A DNA stretch of 64,000 bases from Lunularia cruciata (GCA_948567375.1 OX419760.1:58478657-58542656); one strand, 5' to 3'; positions 23,018 through 34,578 are shown, numbered from the stretch's first letter. The notes: generated by a model not told the origin, from the letters alone. Program-made: numbers and translations.

Positions 23018-23241
23018 ACATAAATAAATATTATTAAGAATTTCTTTGAATAAAATTATTTTACATGATAATAGTTAAATTTTAATTAAATTAGATACAC
23101 ACTATAGTATTCAATATGCAAAATTTTTAATAAAATTATTATGAAATATTATTAGTATATTTTAATAATATTAATTTGATAAATTTTGATTATATAGATT
23201 AAAATTATTTTATATTTAAAAATATACATAATTAAATTTCC
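23018..23241. other. Very A+T-rich island
   Basis: About 220 bases made almost only of A and T with many ATTAAT/TTTAAAT phrases, sharply bounded by mixed-composition DNA on both sides. Could be a matrix-attachment-like region or a decayed low-complexity insertion. Confidence 0.6.
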
Positions 23242-23340
23242 AATCCGTTGCATATGCCATGGTTATTAACAATTTATAGGGACAAACATTTCCCAAAGCG
23301 TGCATATGCTGACTAAGGACGTCTACTCTCATGGGTATTA

Positions 23341-23540
23341 GTATGTTGTGTTTTCAAGGCAAATGCTCCTGAAAACAGTTTGGTCCTGCTATTGTATGTT
23401 GCATTGTCAAGGGCGACTGCTCTTGAAAACATTTCTGTGCTGCTAGGAGAAGAATCAATTCAATCTACAGCAACAATGTACAACGTCGTATACAGTGAAG
23501 CGCTTTGTAAATACAATCTACCTGTGATTCCTCTCCTATT
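23341..23540 (+). pseudogene. PIF1/Helitron-type helicase motif VI remnant
   Basis: The frame YVALSRATALENISVLL, followed about 15 residues later by MYNVVYSEAL, matches the end of PIF1-family helicases (YVALSR-A-T/S...L..L, then a Phe/Tyr-x-x-L ending). This is also the C-terminus of Helitron RepHel proteins. The 53-bp segment coding the motif is tandemly duplicated (23,341-23,393 and 23,394-23,446). The upstream copy reads YVVFSRQMLLKT in another frame. No other helicase motifs were found nearby, so this is a relic. Confidence 0.45.
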
Positions 23541-24360
23541 TGTTTCAACATTGATACTATATCTTTGTGAACTGTTTTGGAAATCAAGCGGGTCCTTGGC
23601 TGCACAATGTATCGAGCACAAAACCAACCTTCTTGTCGCTAAGTTGTTTCATATACCGAGTGAACTTTGCAAGAATGTTTTGACAGACAAAGTACCAAGG
23701 ACCACTCGGACACAGCGACACAGAAGGCAGCAATCACATCTGAGGTTTGTAGGTGAGGTTTCTCCAATTCTTTGGGTTTCTTTTTGCAATGTTTGACTGC
23801 CAATACTCAACATGTTGGGTCTAGAGTATCTTCCTTAAATTGCATACTCAATGAATTTATCCCTTATTTTCATTGTCAATATTTGTGCTTGGGCAAAATC
23901 ATTGCTTTGCAGTACCGCAAATTCATTAAAAGGCGTTTGGAGTTGGGAGTTTAGTGTCCATTATGGACAATTGCAGGCTTAGCCCAGGTAATAATTCCTC
24001 ATGCGCATGTCGAATCATTCAGTTTCTCACAGTTTTATGTTGGATGTACTTACTACCTTGCTATCTTCCTGTTTAGTGGATTACTCTTAAGAGCGTCAAT
24101 GAGAAATATTTAGAAACTATGTTGTAGTGATAGTCTGGATGATATTCTTGGCCCGAACTGTTTCGTCTATTGATCTGGATGGGCACCTCTATTTCTTTAC
24201 TGGATCATAGCGCTAAGAGGAATGGCCATGGCCCCTCACCCAGGCTTTGGCAGGTGAGGAGGTACTCATCGTAAGGAGGTATCACGGTTTCCTAAAGGAA
24301 CACATGCTTCCTTATGTTCCGAATGTTGGGGATAGTATCACGGTTTTACTCTGTATGCAG

Positions 24361-24912
24361 AATGAGGACCGTTGGAACGTGGAGGCAACACTTGGCCAAG
24401 AACTGCTGGAGCAACTTCAATCTGCTCTGCATGAAGCTGAAAACCTCCGAGCCGAACTCCAGGTGAGTGCAGTTCATTGTTGATAAATATAACACTTAGG
24501 GAATTCAAAGTGCTGTTTGTTCCTTTGCAGATTTCGGCCTTTTCCTGACTTAACCTGGCTTCGTTCACGTATCCAGATCATTGAGAAATGGAAAAAAGAT
24601 TTGGTCTCCGCCGAGGAAGTTGCTGAGCGACTTCACTTCACTGAAGCCAGTCTTGCTGCTGCCCAGGTATATTTCTGCAATTCTTCTCTGATAAGGCGGG
24701 AATCGGCTAATGAGTCATTCGTATGAGGTCGAGGAAAGCTGGAGTGTGTAAATCAGTCAGTCACTGTCACTGTTTACTTCGTCACGAAACAACATCCAAC
24801 GCGCAGGAGATTGCGAGTTTGTCACCTTCCTGATATTTGTCTGATACTGGACGGATTACTGTGATATACGGGAATTGCTGATCCCGATCTTTCGTTTCGT
24901 GTCGTTTCGCAG
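24361..24912 (+). CDS. Coiled-coil exons of an unrecognised gene (fragment)
   Basis: Two phase 0 exons with canonical splice sites. 24,361-24,462 (34 codons, after CTGTATGCAG, before GTGAGT) encodes ELLEQLQSALHEAENLRAEL. 24,577-24,666 (exactly 30 codons, after ATCCAG, before GTATAT) encodes WKKDLVSAEEVAERLHFTEA. Both have heptad spacing of hydrophobics and many Glu/Lys, so a coiled coil is clear. A third acceptor (TTTCGCAG) ends at 24,912; the following sequence stays open for 19 codons. The ORF also runs upstream of 24,361 to about 24,247. No family recognised. The fragment is cut off at 25,142 by duplication block A. Confidence 0.4.
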
Positions 24913-25141
24913 GTTTGGAGGATGAGATGGTCAGGTCTCCAGTCCTGGAGTGCAGATCAAATGCCTACTTGAGGACTTTATGGATTGACCTACTTTTTGT
25001 GAACCGAAGATATTGGAGTTTACTGTTGGTTACAGCATGTCAGAGACTGCTGAGGGAAAGGGTAGTAACAATGCTGACGTTCAAGAAGTATCACCTCTAT
25101 TCCTCTGAGATACAACATTCCCGTGTCCATGCAGATAACAA

Positions 25142-26058
25142 AACATATAGCTCATGTTCAAGCAAAGCGAGAGAATTAGGTCCAACTCTGACGGTAACAG
25201 TCGCTCCACTGTTCTTGATTCGCATCACATTTCGCATATAAAATGGCCCCCCGTGCAAAACACGCATGATGAAAATTTTCGTGGGAAAATTTCCCTTTTC
25301 TTCAATGCTGTGTGTTACCAGATCTTTATCTTATTGTGTTGATTTGATTCTGGTCCTCTTCCCCTTCGTCTGAAACATTCTGTACGTTGTCTTGTACGCT
25401 GTGAAATCACAAGAATGTAGACTTCTATTTGTATTATTTATTTTGTTCTGCATGTGCTTATTCAGTGCTGTACCCCGCTGCTCTGCCGGATAACTCCTGT
25501 AAAATTACTCCCAGTCTTTGTTCAATTGAACGTCGATATGGGGACTTCCTACCGCAGATAGAATCCGGGCATTCAATCCATGATAGAACAGCTACAATAC
25601 ACACCTATAATCCCATAATTCATCGTAGATTTCACAGTACTTTCCAACTCTGTTATTCCTTCAAATTTTCTCCTGGATGGAGATGCAACAATACTTTCCC
25701 GGGGCTTTAAAATTTAAAATCGACTGACAATTTCTGCATCATGCGTCTCGGAAAACGTTCTACGTCATCATAAATCCTTCTCCTGGCCTATGTGGTGAAT
25801 CCTCAGAACAGTATGGCCACCCTGGTGGTGGCAGTGCTTCAGATGGACGCTTTTCTGGAGAAAGTCCTCTCTCGATCCAGAGGCCTGAAGAAGAAAGGTT
25901 CTGTTTCGAGGAGGGAAGAAGCTCACAATTCCTACATGTTGTCGAGTTAAGTGGAGACCAGCCAACATGAGATATTCCTTGGCGACTGTTGTCGCTTACG
26001 TACATGTAGCGTGGTTTACTTGCCTCAGGCTCCAGGGATATTGAACGAATCGAGGTCT
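25142..26058. repeat. Segmental duplication block A, copy 2
   Basis: Same-orientation copy of 14,608-15,612. It ends precisely at GAACGAATCGAGGTC, where a fold-back element begins. In copy 1 the same point continues into block B, whose second copy starts 15.7 kb away at about 41,805. Confidence 0.8.
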
Positions 26059-28860
26059 AAGTATTGGGAGAATCTTCCAATAATTTATTCAAATTCACTA
26101 TAAAAGAACTTACATTCTATAATTCTCCATGTCACCTATGTGCAACAATCTGCATATATTAATATCTTATCTTCCCTATTTGGACTCATTCATTTGCATT
26201 GCAAATTTCTCATCAATAGTAAAGAATATTCACATGTGCAAAGAATGAGTGCATCAGAAATAACCTACATATCCTTTCTAGTATCCTCATGATATGTCTT
26301 TACTTGATAGAGCTAAGATTCTCTCTTGCCGAGGAAGTGCGCCAAAGCTTGGCTTCATGCATCCCCTTTGATTGAGTATTTTCAATTCACATCAGAGGCG
26401 TTTGCCATGGTCCTTTTGGCTTTGGCTAGGCCTATCACATCCATCACTCTTGGACTTACCAGACCATTGCCCATACAGTTCTACATTGGATGCTGAAGGT
26501 ATACATATCTTACAATGTGCCATAAGAGGAGAGCCTGCTAGGGTTTATAATACCATTAGAGATGTGATGGCACAGATCCTCAATCTACACACTCACAGGT
26601 TCAGATTGAGCATTGGATGGTCACACGAGGCCCACCTCACTGAAAAGTGCACACAGATATTATCACTTTCAGAGATAGCAGGCATACATTGTATGATCTG
26701 GTGGTGGCAAACCCACTCCGACAAGAGTCCTTAGCACAAGCTAGCATACAGGCAGGAGCTCAAACAATCATTGCCACTAGGGGGAAGGAGGACCATAAGT
26801 TACCAGACAAGTTGCCTCCAACACCTTTGTCCCTCTAAAGTGGAGCTTTTTGGCCACCTTCATCAACAGTTCGAAGTCCTCCTAAGGGAGGCACATCACT
26901 ACAGACACACTCACTACAGAGGAGAGCCCTTGAACTTCTTACACACCATGCTTACCACACTTTCTCTGTAGAGGATCTCTGTCACCCTAAAGAGATCTCA
27001 GGCTCTGAATCTTCATTGAGATGCATCAGTAGTGGGCATGCCTGGTCCATAGATGGCCACCCTCTCACATTTACCAGGCATACCATTGGAGGATATTACA
27101 CCATGGTATTATAGTTCTTTTGTCTCTTATGTTGCATATGTTTAGAGTTTGGTACTCTATGTAGTGCATTGTTCTTTATGCCATGTGTGCTTTGGTTTCT
27201 CTTTGCCTTTTTCCAGGGTCTTCAGCTCCTCATTTCTTTATGCACCTTTTGGTGTGGTTGTATTCCTTTTCTCCTTGTCCTTGGGGGTATATTATGGGGA
27301 CTTTTGGCCTCTCTTCACAACAGTGACAGTGCAGAGTTTACTTACAGACTTTATTGAGTGCATTCCAGACTGCCTTCAAATATGTGTCAAGGAGTGTGAC
27401 GGTGGTTGTAATTTGAGCTCAATGTCAATTAAATTCTGTAGTTATTTATTTAAAGGGAATTTTTCAAAATGCTCTACTTTAAAAGGCTATTCTCCAAAAT
27501 GCACCATTTGATTTTAAATTTCCACCCTTAACCTCTCTCCATCCTTTATCCCATACTTGTCCTTTTCAATAAGAGGAATCCCACCATTCACCATTATAAT
27601 CGCTCATGTTGTTGAAGTGCTGCGCAAGTTAAGCTGGGTACTCATATCGCTATGTGTAGATTTGGTGGAGATACTGTTGTGGCTCTACGTGAGTTGAAGC
27701 GGTCGTGGAGGAGAGGATTGTGGTAATAACGATTGCTACTTGGGGCATTTTGGAAAATTCCCAAATATATGACATCCAAACAAAGAACATCACTATATAT
27801 TCATGAATCAAACTCTTTGAACTTGTAGTAGTATCATTCAAATGAATTGGCAGGTGGATACTTCAGGATAATAAATAAATAAAATTTAAATAACACTAAT
27901 TCCAATCAGCGTTATAGACAGACTTTTCTAAGAAGAGATAAAGCACATGCTGTGCATGGGCTACTTACTTAACTTTCCATTTTCGAGGACCAGATACAGA
28001 AAGGAGAAGCATGTGTAAAGCATGAGATCGACGTGGTGCACACAGATGTGCCGGGATGAGTATGATGGAATGTAATCGATCCATTCCTCCCGTCCTCTGC
28101 TCTTTATCTCTTTCACGGGGGGACCAAAGAAACAACCACAACGCTGATTGGAAACACGACAACCTGATTGGTAGAGTGTTTGGGCATGGGCACGAAGAAT
28201 ATGGACGAATGAGAACTTCGAGAGATAACCGTGGAATTTTCCCAGAATAAATTTTGGATGTCATATATTCGGGAATTCTCCCAATATACCTCAAATATAC
28301 CTCTTCCGCAACCGCTTCAACTCACACCAAACCCCAACAATATCTCTATACCAAATCGACCCATTGCGAAATGAGTACCCAACAACAAATTGCGCAGCAC
28401 TTCGACATGCGCGAAGATAATGGTGAATGGTGGGATTCCTTGTCTTGGAACGGACAAGGGTGGGAGAAAGGATACAGGGAGGTTAAGGATGAAAATTCAA
28501 AATGAAAATGGTACGTTTTGGAGAATAGTTTGTTTTTAAGTAGAGCGTTTTGAAAAATTCTGTTTATAATATTGAATTTAATTGAGATTGAACTCAAATT
28601 ACAACCACAATCCAAAACCTAGGCACATATTCGAAGGCTCATTTGGAATGCACTGTTACTCTTGTAGGTTATTAGCGATATACTCATTCTTTGCACATGT
28701 GAACATTCTTTACTATCGATGAGAAATTCACAATGCGAATGAATCCGTATAGGGAAGATAAGCTATTAATATATGCAGATCGGTGCACATGGGGTGACAT
28801 GGAGAAATATAGGATGTAAGTTTTTCTATAGTGAGTTTGAATAAATTAGTGGGAGATTCA
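26059..28860. mobile_element. Large fold-back (inverted-repeat) element with an insertion in its left arm
   Basis: The right arm, 28,253-28,860, is continuous. Its reverse complement appears on the left in two pieces: 26,059-26,269 (GGGAGAATCTTCC...CAGAAATAACCTACA) and 27,358-27,780 (GTGCATTCCAGAC...GACATCCAAA). Between them, 26,270-27,357 holds non-LTR retrotransposon sequence. The loop is 27,781-28,252. A further right-arm-like copy lies at 29,040-29,375. No transposase is visible; it is probably a non-autonomous fold-back or MULE-like element. Confidence 0.65.
26372..26838 (+). pseudogene. Non-LTR retrotransposon 3' coding remnant (zinc knuckle + restriction-like endonuclease)
   Basis: Frame 26,372-26,734 reads LGLSHPSLLDLPDHCPYSS, then TLDAEGIHILQCAIRGEPAR and VYNTIRDVMAQI: the Cys/His cluster with the downstream R-x-x-NTIRDV block. 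Then, one frame over (26,647-26,838), HTDIITFRDSRHTLYDLVVA followed by a Lys-rich end fits the D...DVV...K part of PD-(D/E)XK-like restriction endonuclease domains at the C-terminus of R2/CRE-type elements. It is the plus-strand relative of the minus-strand remnant at 2,691-3,116. 5'-truncated and frameshifted. Confidence 0.58.
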
Positions 28861-29039
28861 CCCCATAATTTAGGGTCCCTTCTGAAGAGGACCAGGGTTC
28901 TCTTTATCCGTTCAAAAGCATCCCCTAACTTGCTACTAGTTAGTCTACATTTTGGGTGCAGTGACCTATGGTACACGGGGAATACCTTCAAATCAAAGGC
29001 ATCCTCTGATTTTCTGGTAAATTAGAATACATCTTTGAG
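28861..29039. other. Spacer between fold-back copies
   Basis: Short ORFs only; separates the fold-back element from a third arm copy. Confidence 0.3.
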
Positions 29040-29375
29040 AATAGTGAACTACGGTGGAAATGCGACAGCTTCAACTCATGCAGAGCCACATGCCCAGCTT
29101 CGACAGCATGCACAAATGGTGGCTCTTTGCCTTGAGATGGAAACGTGTGAAAGCAGGGTAGAAGCATGCACAATTATAATAGTTAATGGCGGGACTCTTA
29201 GTTTTGAAAAAGACCTGTGTGAAAGAAAATTTAACTGACATTGAGCTCAAATTACAACGACCATCACAAACCTAGAGCCATATTCAAAGGCCAGTTTGGA
29301 ATGCACTGAAAATTGTCTGAAGAAAGCTAAGTAACCTACAGGCGATCACTCTTGCAGGTTATTGGTGATATATTC
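29040..29375. repeat. Third copy of the fold-back arm
   Basis: Same orientation as the right arm (ACAGCTTCAACTCATGCAGA..., GAGCTCAAATTACAACGACC, then AGTTTGGAATGCACTG and CTCTTGCAGGTTATTGGTGA). It carries an extra piece of about 40 bases between the last two phrases and ends before the terminal part. Confidence 0.6.
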
Positions 29376-31289
29376 GTCATTTGTTGGACCTCGGTATTGG
29401 ATGTGAGAGGGTGGGCCATGCCGGGCCCTGGGGTTCCAAGGGTGGTATTGACTTGGTATTTTAAGGTGGTCGCTCATGCTCACCAGCACCCATGCATGCT
29501 CACCAGCACCCATGCATAGAGACACATAAAAAAACTCGAACATCATCTTGTTTCTGTTGTTGCGCTCCAACCTCCAACAATAGGTAGTATGGAACAATCA
29601 ATCAAGTGAGCTCATTATCTTCTGGGACTGAGTAGGAAGCGCTAGACTTTGGTCATAAACAAGTCAAAGGAGACAGTCCTATCAGCAAAATGGATTTTCT
29701 AGAGGCATATACTCAAGAAAGATTCCTTTTAGTTTCATTCTCCAAGCCACTACTAGGTCATTTTTGAGTAGAATCTTCTCAATCTGGAATAAGTTATTTT
29801 CCTTTCTGAAGATCAGTGTTCATATGCTTTTGGAATTCTGCATGCAACCATGATGGAAATTAGAGAATCTACCTAGAATCACTTAAAGCATTTATCAGAA
29901 TCACTTAAAGCATTTATCATCCATACCATTATATTGTGTGTATCATCGCAGAAACATATCTAATTTGAAACATATGAACAAATGGAATTCATTAAACTAG
30001 CCCGGCAGACACTTAAAATGTCAAAAGGACCATACTAAATTTCAGAGATGTGATAGTGATTCTAAAGGCAAACAATGTACTCAATAAGTCTCCACCCAAT
30101 ATTATGTAATTCAAAATAAAATTATCCTTCAGTCTTGACCTATATCTGAAGAGGGCTTGAATAGCTGGGGTAAGTTTGTTATTGATATTGAATAACCAGA
30201 GTAATGTAGCGTTTATGGATCAAATAATTGTTAGAATCCAAGCTTGTAGGTTATATTCCTTGTCAACTTTGACGCGCTTCAAACCAAGACACACCAGATG
30301 AATATTTCAATGGTTTTATATGGGAAGTTCCCACTATGCAGGTCCAGAACTTCTTTGACCAGATGAATATTTCAGTGGTTTTATATGGGAGGTTTCCACC
30401 ATGCAGGTCCAGAACTTCTTTGAAGGCCAAAATCTTCCAACAGTGGTTCTGCCTGTTGCTCAGACATAAACACACAGGAGTTCACTTGATTAATTGTTTC
30501 GGGACTATTGCTACTGCGGGAGGTTGGAAAGTAACAACGAAAACAAAATGACGTTGAAGTTTGTTTATATGTCTCTATGCTTGTATGGTGAGCAACCGCA
30601 CGAAGGTACAAGTTGATACCACAGATCCCCCAAGGCCAGCATGACCCGCCCTCCCGTGACCCAACCCCCTTACCAACGCCAATGCCTGGCACCAATTACG
30701 GGTATTTTTGTAAATTACCCTAACTATAAAGACTAAGTGGAGGGAAACTTTGGAAGATAACTGCACTGTCTGAAGCAACAAGGGAAAGTACATGGTTACT
30801 GCAAGTGCAACTTAGTGTAACGTTCTTAAGCCTAATCACCACTGCAAATAGAAATGTCTTAAATTTATGGAAGATTTTGAAGGGATTCCGTAAGTAATAC
30901 ACCTGCTATTGTCTATAATAGTGATAATACAACGAATTTGACTGTTCTTAAGGTGTATTAACTAAAGATACGAATTGAAAGATCAATCATGTTATGAAAA
31001 GCTTTTAGTGGTCAATATCCTTCTGAATGTTGTCGGTTGCATTGTTATTGCGAATGCTTGGAGAATATATCTATTCAAACAGTTGATGTGGATTTTCCCT
31101 TTCCAAGATTCGACCTCCGACCTTTCCAGTCTTTGTCGTTTCCGGTGTGTTCGTATAAGAGGGAGTTCTCTGTCAAGGAGATTGTCATCTGATCTGCGGA
31201 GTTTGCACGTGGTAATTGCATCAAGGTGGTACCCTCGACTGAAGGACGAGTTCAGATTCACCGTTCAAAGTTCTTAGTTTCGAAGTGAC
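29376..31289. other. Intergenic stretch 5' of the CVNH gene
   Basis: Holds several small direct duplications: a 22-base repeat at about 29,478-29,524 (CATGCTCACCAGCACC), a 23-base repeat at about 29,875-29,920 (AGAATCACTTAAAGCA) and a 65-base repeat at 30,293-30,422. ORF 30,975-31,277 (+) is unrecognised. The promoter of the CVNH gene should lie just upstream of 31,290, but I cannot point to a convincing TATA box at a normal distance. Confidence 0.4.
30293..30422. repeat. Tandem duplication, 65-bp unit
   Basis: Two head-to-tail copies starting ACCAGATGAATATTTCA (30,293 and 30,358), each ending CAGGTCCAGAACTTCTTTG, with few differences. Confidence 0.8.
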
Positions 31290-32265
31290 ATGGCTTCATC
31301 GAAGTTCCTGCTCTTCTATGCCGCAGTCGTCTACATCTGTTCAGTTAATCTACTGTCAGCTGAAGTACAAGCCAGAGATCCAAGTATCTTGAGCAGCTTG
31401 ACAAACTCTACACTATCAGCTGAAGAACTACAGAAAGGAGTATGTATCTCGCACCGTTCATTGCATGATCTGAGTACTTACCAAGCGCATGCGTGCTACA
31501 AATGCCTGTCATGACATTCTTAGTGTTGCAGTTGGAATTCTGGATTTACCTGTCTATCCGGTTACAGCAGCGTGTGATGAACTGAGAGCTAACTGTTTCC
31601 CTGATTGGGAGACATGCAGGACACTAATGCATCCTTCCAAATTGAATACTTTTCTTATTAACCTCAACACACTGAAGATTAGACTAAGTCTGAAGTTATG
31701 GTGTGACAGTCAACCCTCGAGCTGAATCTTCGAGCAGGGTAGCATGATTGTGTCCTCCGTGCTTTTATTCTACAGAGATAGTAGTCTTAAGTATCTCCAT
31801 AACCTTTTGATGATATGAGTGTCGAGAAGGCGATGCTCTAAGACTTGTTAAACGTTCCACGTGATGCAGTGTGGGGACTTCGTGCGTAGCTGTCACGCAA
31901 TAGGTGTTAATCGACTAGGAGTACTTGAGGCGCGGTGCCTGACAACCAATGGATCCGAGTGCGAGTCTTCTGTAGACCTCAATGCAGAATTAGGCAACGA
32001 TGACGGGAAGTTGGTACGGGGGTCTAGATTTATAGAGACGTGTAAAGAAACCCACCTATATTTGATAGACGAAACTGCCACTTACACTGCAAGGTGCGCT
32101 AATTTTAATGGCGTTTATAAGAGGACGACGGTAGATTTAAACAACGTGATTACCAACGAGGACGGTGTATTGCGTTGGGACTTCAGTTGTGATTTGGCAT
32201 CCGTGATTACCCGCGTGAATATCTCTTCCATTGTGAGCAGCTCTTTAACTGCACTGCTTAGTTGA
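31290..32265 (+). CDS. Secreted cyanovirin-N homology (CVNH) domain protein
   Basis: Two exons: 31,290-31,439 (50 codons, phase 0, donor GTATGT) and 31,870-32,265 (131 codons plus stop, acceptor ...GATGCAG), giving 181 aa. Residues 1-28 are a signal peptide (KFLLFYAAVVYICSVNLLSA). A Ser/Thr-rich linker follows, then a CVNH domain at about 51-155. Its two internal repeats each show the family pattern: FVRSC...L-x-A-R-C...SSVDLN-x-E-L-G-N-D-D-G and FIETC...A-R-C...TTVDLN-x-V-I-x-N-E-D-G-V-L-R-W. The Cys pairs of each repeat are present, and extra Cys residues occur near both ends of the domain. CVNH proteins are mannose-type glycan-binding lectins known from cyanobacteria, filamentous fungi and seedless plants such as Ceratopteris; a role in apoplastic defence is only a possibility. 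The Met codon sits in a good context (GACATGG). No carbohydrate specificity can be read from the sequence. Confidence 0.85.
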
Positions 32266-33709
32266 AGTATAGTTACTCATGTATAGTCGGGGTTCTCATG
32301 TCCGCGCCGGAATCTTGGCATTGGGCCATTTCATTAGGGGACGTAAAAGCAGTTGCACTCAAATCTCGAATATTGGACATGTCCTTCCCATGGATTAATA
32401 TCGAGGTTTTGAAACATTGTTGAGTATTTTCGAAGCTTCATATGCAACATGAGTTTTACATTTATATAATAAAAACCCCTGGTATTTTCGAAGCCCCATA
32501 GGTAACATAAGTTTGACAGTTATGTAATAAAACCCTATGTGTAGTTTTATGTTTATAGAATAAAACCCTCTGTGTACCGTTCCTTACCGGCTGTTACCAT
32601 CTTCTTGCACTGAAATCGTTGAAAGAGATCTCCTAGTATGTATTGTTTAGTGTAGTGATGCTTGATCCTAAGAATTGCAACCATGATCGTCTTTCCATTT
32701 CAGTTTGAATACTTTCTGGCCATCAGTCAATCAGTGGTGCCTACCTTTGCAAATCCGATATACTCAACGCGAGGCGCCGATCGCGACTACTCGATGACTA
32801 CATGGAGAAGTACTTGGCTACTACAAATGATACTATGTAGGTCCACATGCAGCTGCTATAAATGCGTCCAGATTTCCATGTACACTTGACATTGTCTATA
32901 AGGCGCCACGACAACTCGATGACTACTTGGAGACATGGAGACAGTACTTGGCTACTACAAATGATATTATGTCGGTCCACATATAACTGCTACAAATGCT
33001 TCCAGACTTCCATATACAGTTGACATTGTGGACTGAATATCGGATTCAATATGAAGTTGTCTTTTATTCGACATCTCTCAAAGGACTGCAGCTGGCGCGG
33101 CAAGCATACGGAAGATTTCCAACAAACATGTTATTCGTGTGTTGGATACTTATTAAAGAAGAATCCCTGCGCAGCCAAAGATTCTCATATAAAACAGGTC
33201 CATAGTCTAATTATATAACAAGGAGCTCTTTAGGTGTTCATTGTTCGATTGTCCCAAGGGCTATCGAACAGGTGCCAACCGACGATTTTCAAGCACGGCA
33301 GCAGTAGAACACTTACAAATTCTATAACTTTGCAACATGTTATCGCATCTGAGAGATACATACGCAAATAACAGTGGATAGAGATCTACAGAGATACACT
33401 ATCAATTGGGCAGGTCAGTTTGCTCGATCGACTTAAAAGTTAAGTGTCTGGCATCACGGAAGACAATTCTCCGCACAATGCGTGACTTGTTCAGACGTTT
33501 CATAGGATAAGATGGTGCAATGGAATCTAGAGTACACTCACTGCACCCTAGCACACTTAACTTAAAAAGCTCCAGAGCGCCGAATAACCTTGGAGATGGA
33601 AATAGGTGTGAAATTCTCAGGAGCAGATCTTCAATTACATAACAAGCTGAGAGGTCTCATGATTCCCTCGCACGTTACTCACCTGGGCGGTTGAGTTCAA
33701 GATTACAGA
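32266..33709. other. Region 3' of the CVNH gene with degenerate repeats
   Basis: 32,440-32,575 has three imperfect repeats of a phrase ending AATAAAACCC, which also supply AATAAA-like poly(A) signals for the CVNH gene. 32,772-33,029 is a 129-bp tandem duplication. 33,030-33,709 holds nothing I can assign. Confidence 0.45.
32772..33029. repeat. Tandem duplication, 129-bp unit
   Basis: Units 32,772-32,900 and 32,901-33,029 both begin AGGCGCC, contain CTTGGCTACTACAAATGATA and end with TTGACATTGT...; they differ by scattered substitutions and small compensating indels. Confidence 0.8.
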
Positions 33710-34578
33710 AGCTCATAAAAAATATACTCTCACAAAAATATAGGTAGAAAATATAGAAGAAAATATAGAAGAAAATATACTCACAAATATCAATAGATGC
33801 ACAAGAATTAACATGGTTCAAAGTCACTTGCTTTCACAAATATCAATAGATGCACAAGAATTATCATGGTTGAAAGTCACTTGCTCTCGCATACTCGGGC
33901 AACACGTATAAAGGAATTTTACTCCTTCTCAATACAGGTTACACAAATTAATATCAATGTGAAGCTCTTTCCTGTTCAACTCTTTCCTTGTCCAATCTGT
34001 TCTTGTGCCTATCTTGATCCGGCCTGATTCTCTTCTTCTTGTCAGATCAAATCTGACCTCTCCCAGCCAGCTTCATGCGGATCAAAGTTACCTAAAGTCC
34101 CCCATTCCTAGAGTCCCTCATTCATTATTCACATGTGCAAGTATATTCAACTCATTGCAAAATTCTCTCTACAGGTCAAAGCGTTACCTTCTTCTATAGC
34201 ACCAAAGAAGAACAAACACATTCGTGGAGTCACCCCCATTTCCTCTATTGTCAAACACTTGTCTTGACCTTGGACAATATATCCTATGGATGATCTGAGC
34301 AGCATATCTCACATCCTAAAGATCTAATTTGAGACAGATCATGCTCTACATCATAACAACTTTACCACTTGGAGATGAATACTTCTTGACTATGCATCTT
34401 TGAAAAAGGTAATAAACTTTCTGGGTTTGATCTACATACTCTATGCAACATTATTATCATTGGATGCCAATTGATGTTCTAAATAGCCTTAAGTTCTAGG
34501 AAATGATAATCTTTGTCAATGTATCAGTGGAGTTCTTGGCACCTTGAATGTTTTCAAGTGAAAAACTGCTATTTTCAA

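Noticed and set aside
27149..27511. Hydrophobic 120-aa ORF as a membrane protein gene
   Set aside because: It spans the border of the retrotransposon insert and the fold-back arm; the hydrophobic run comes from T-rich DNA.
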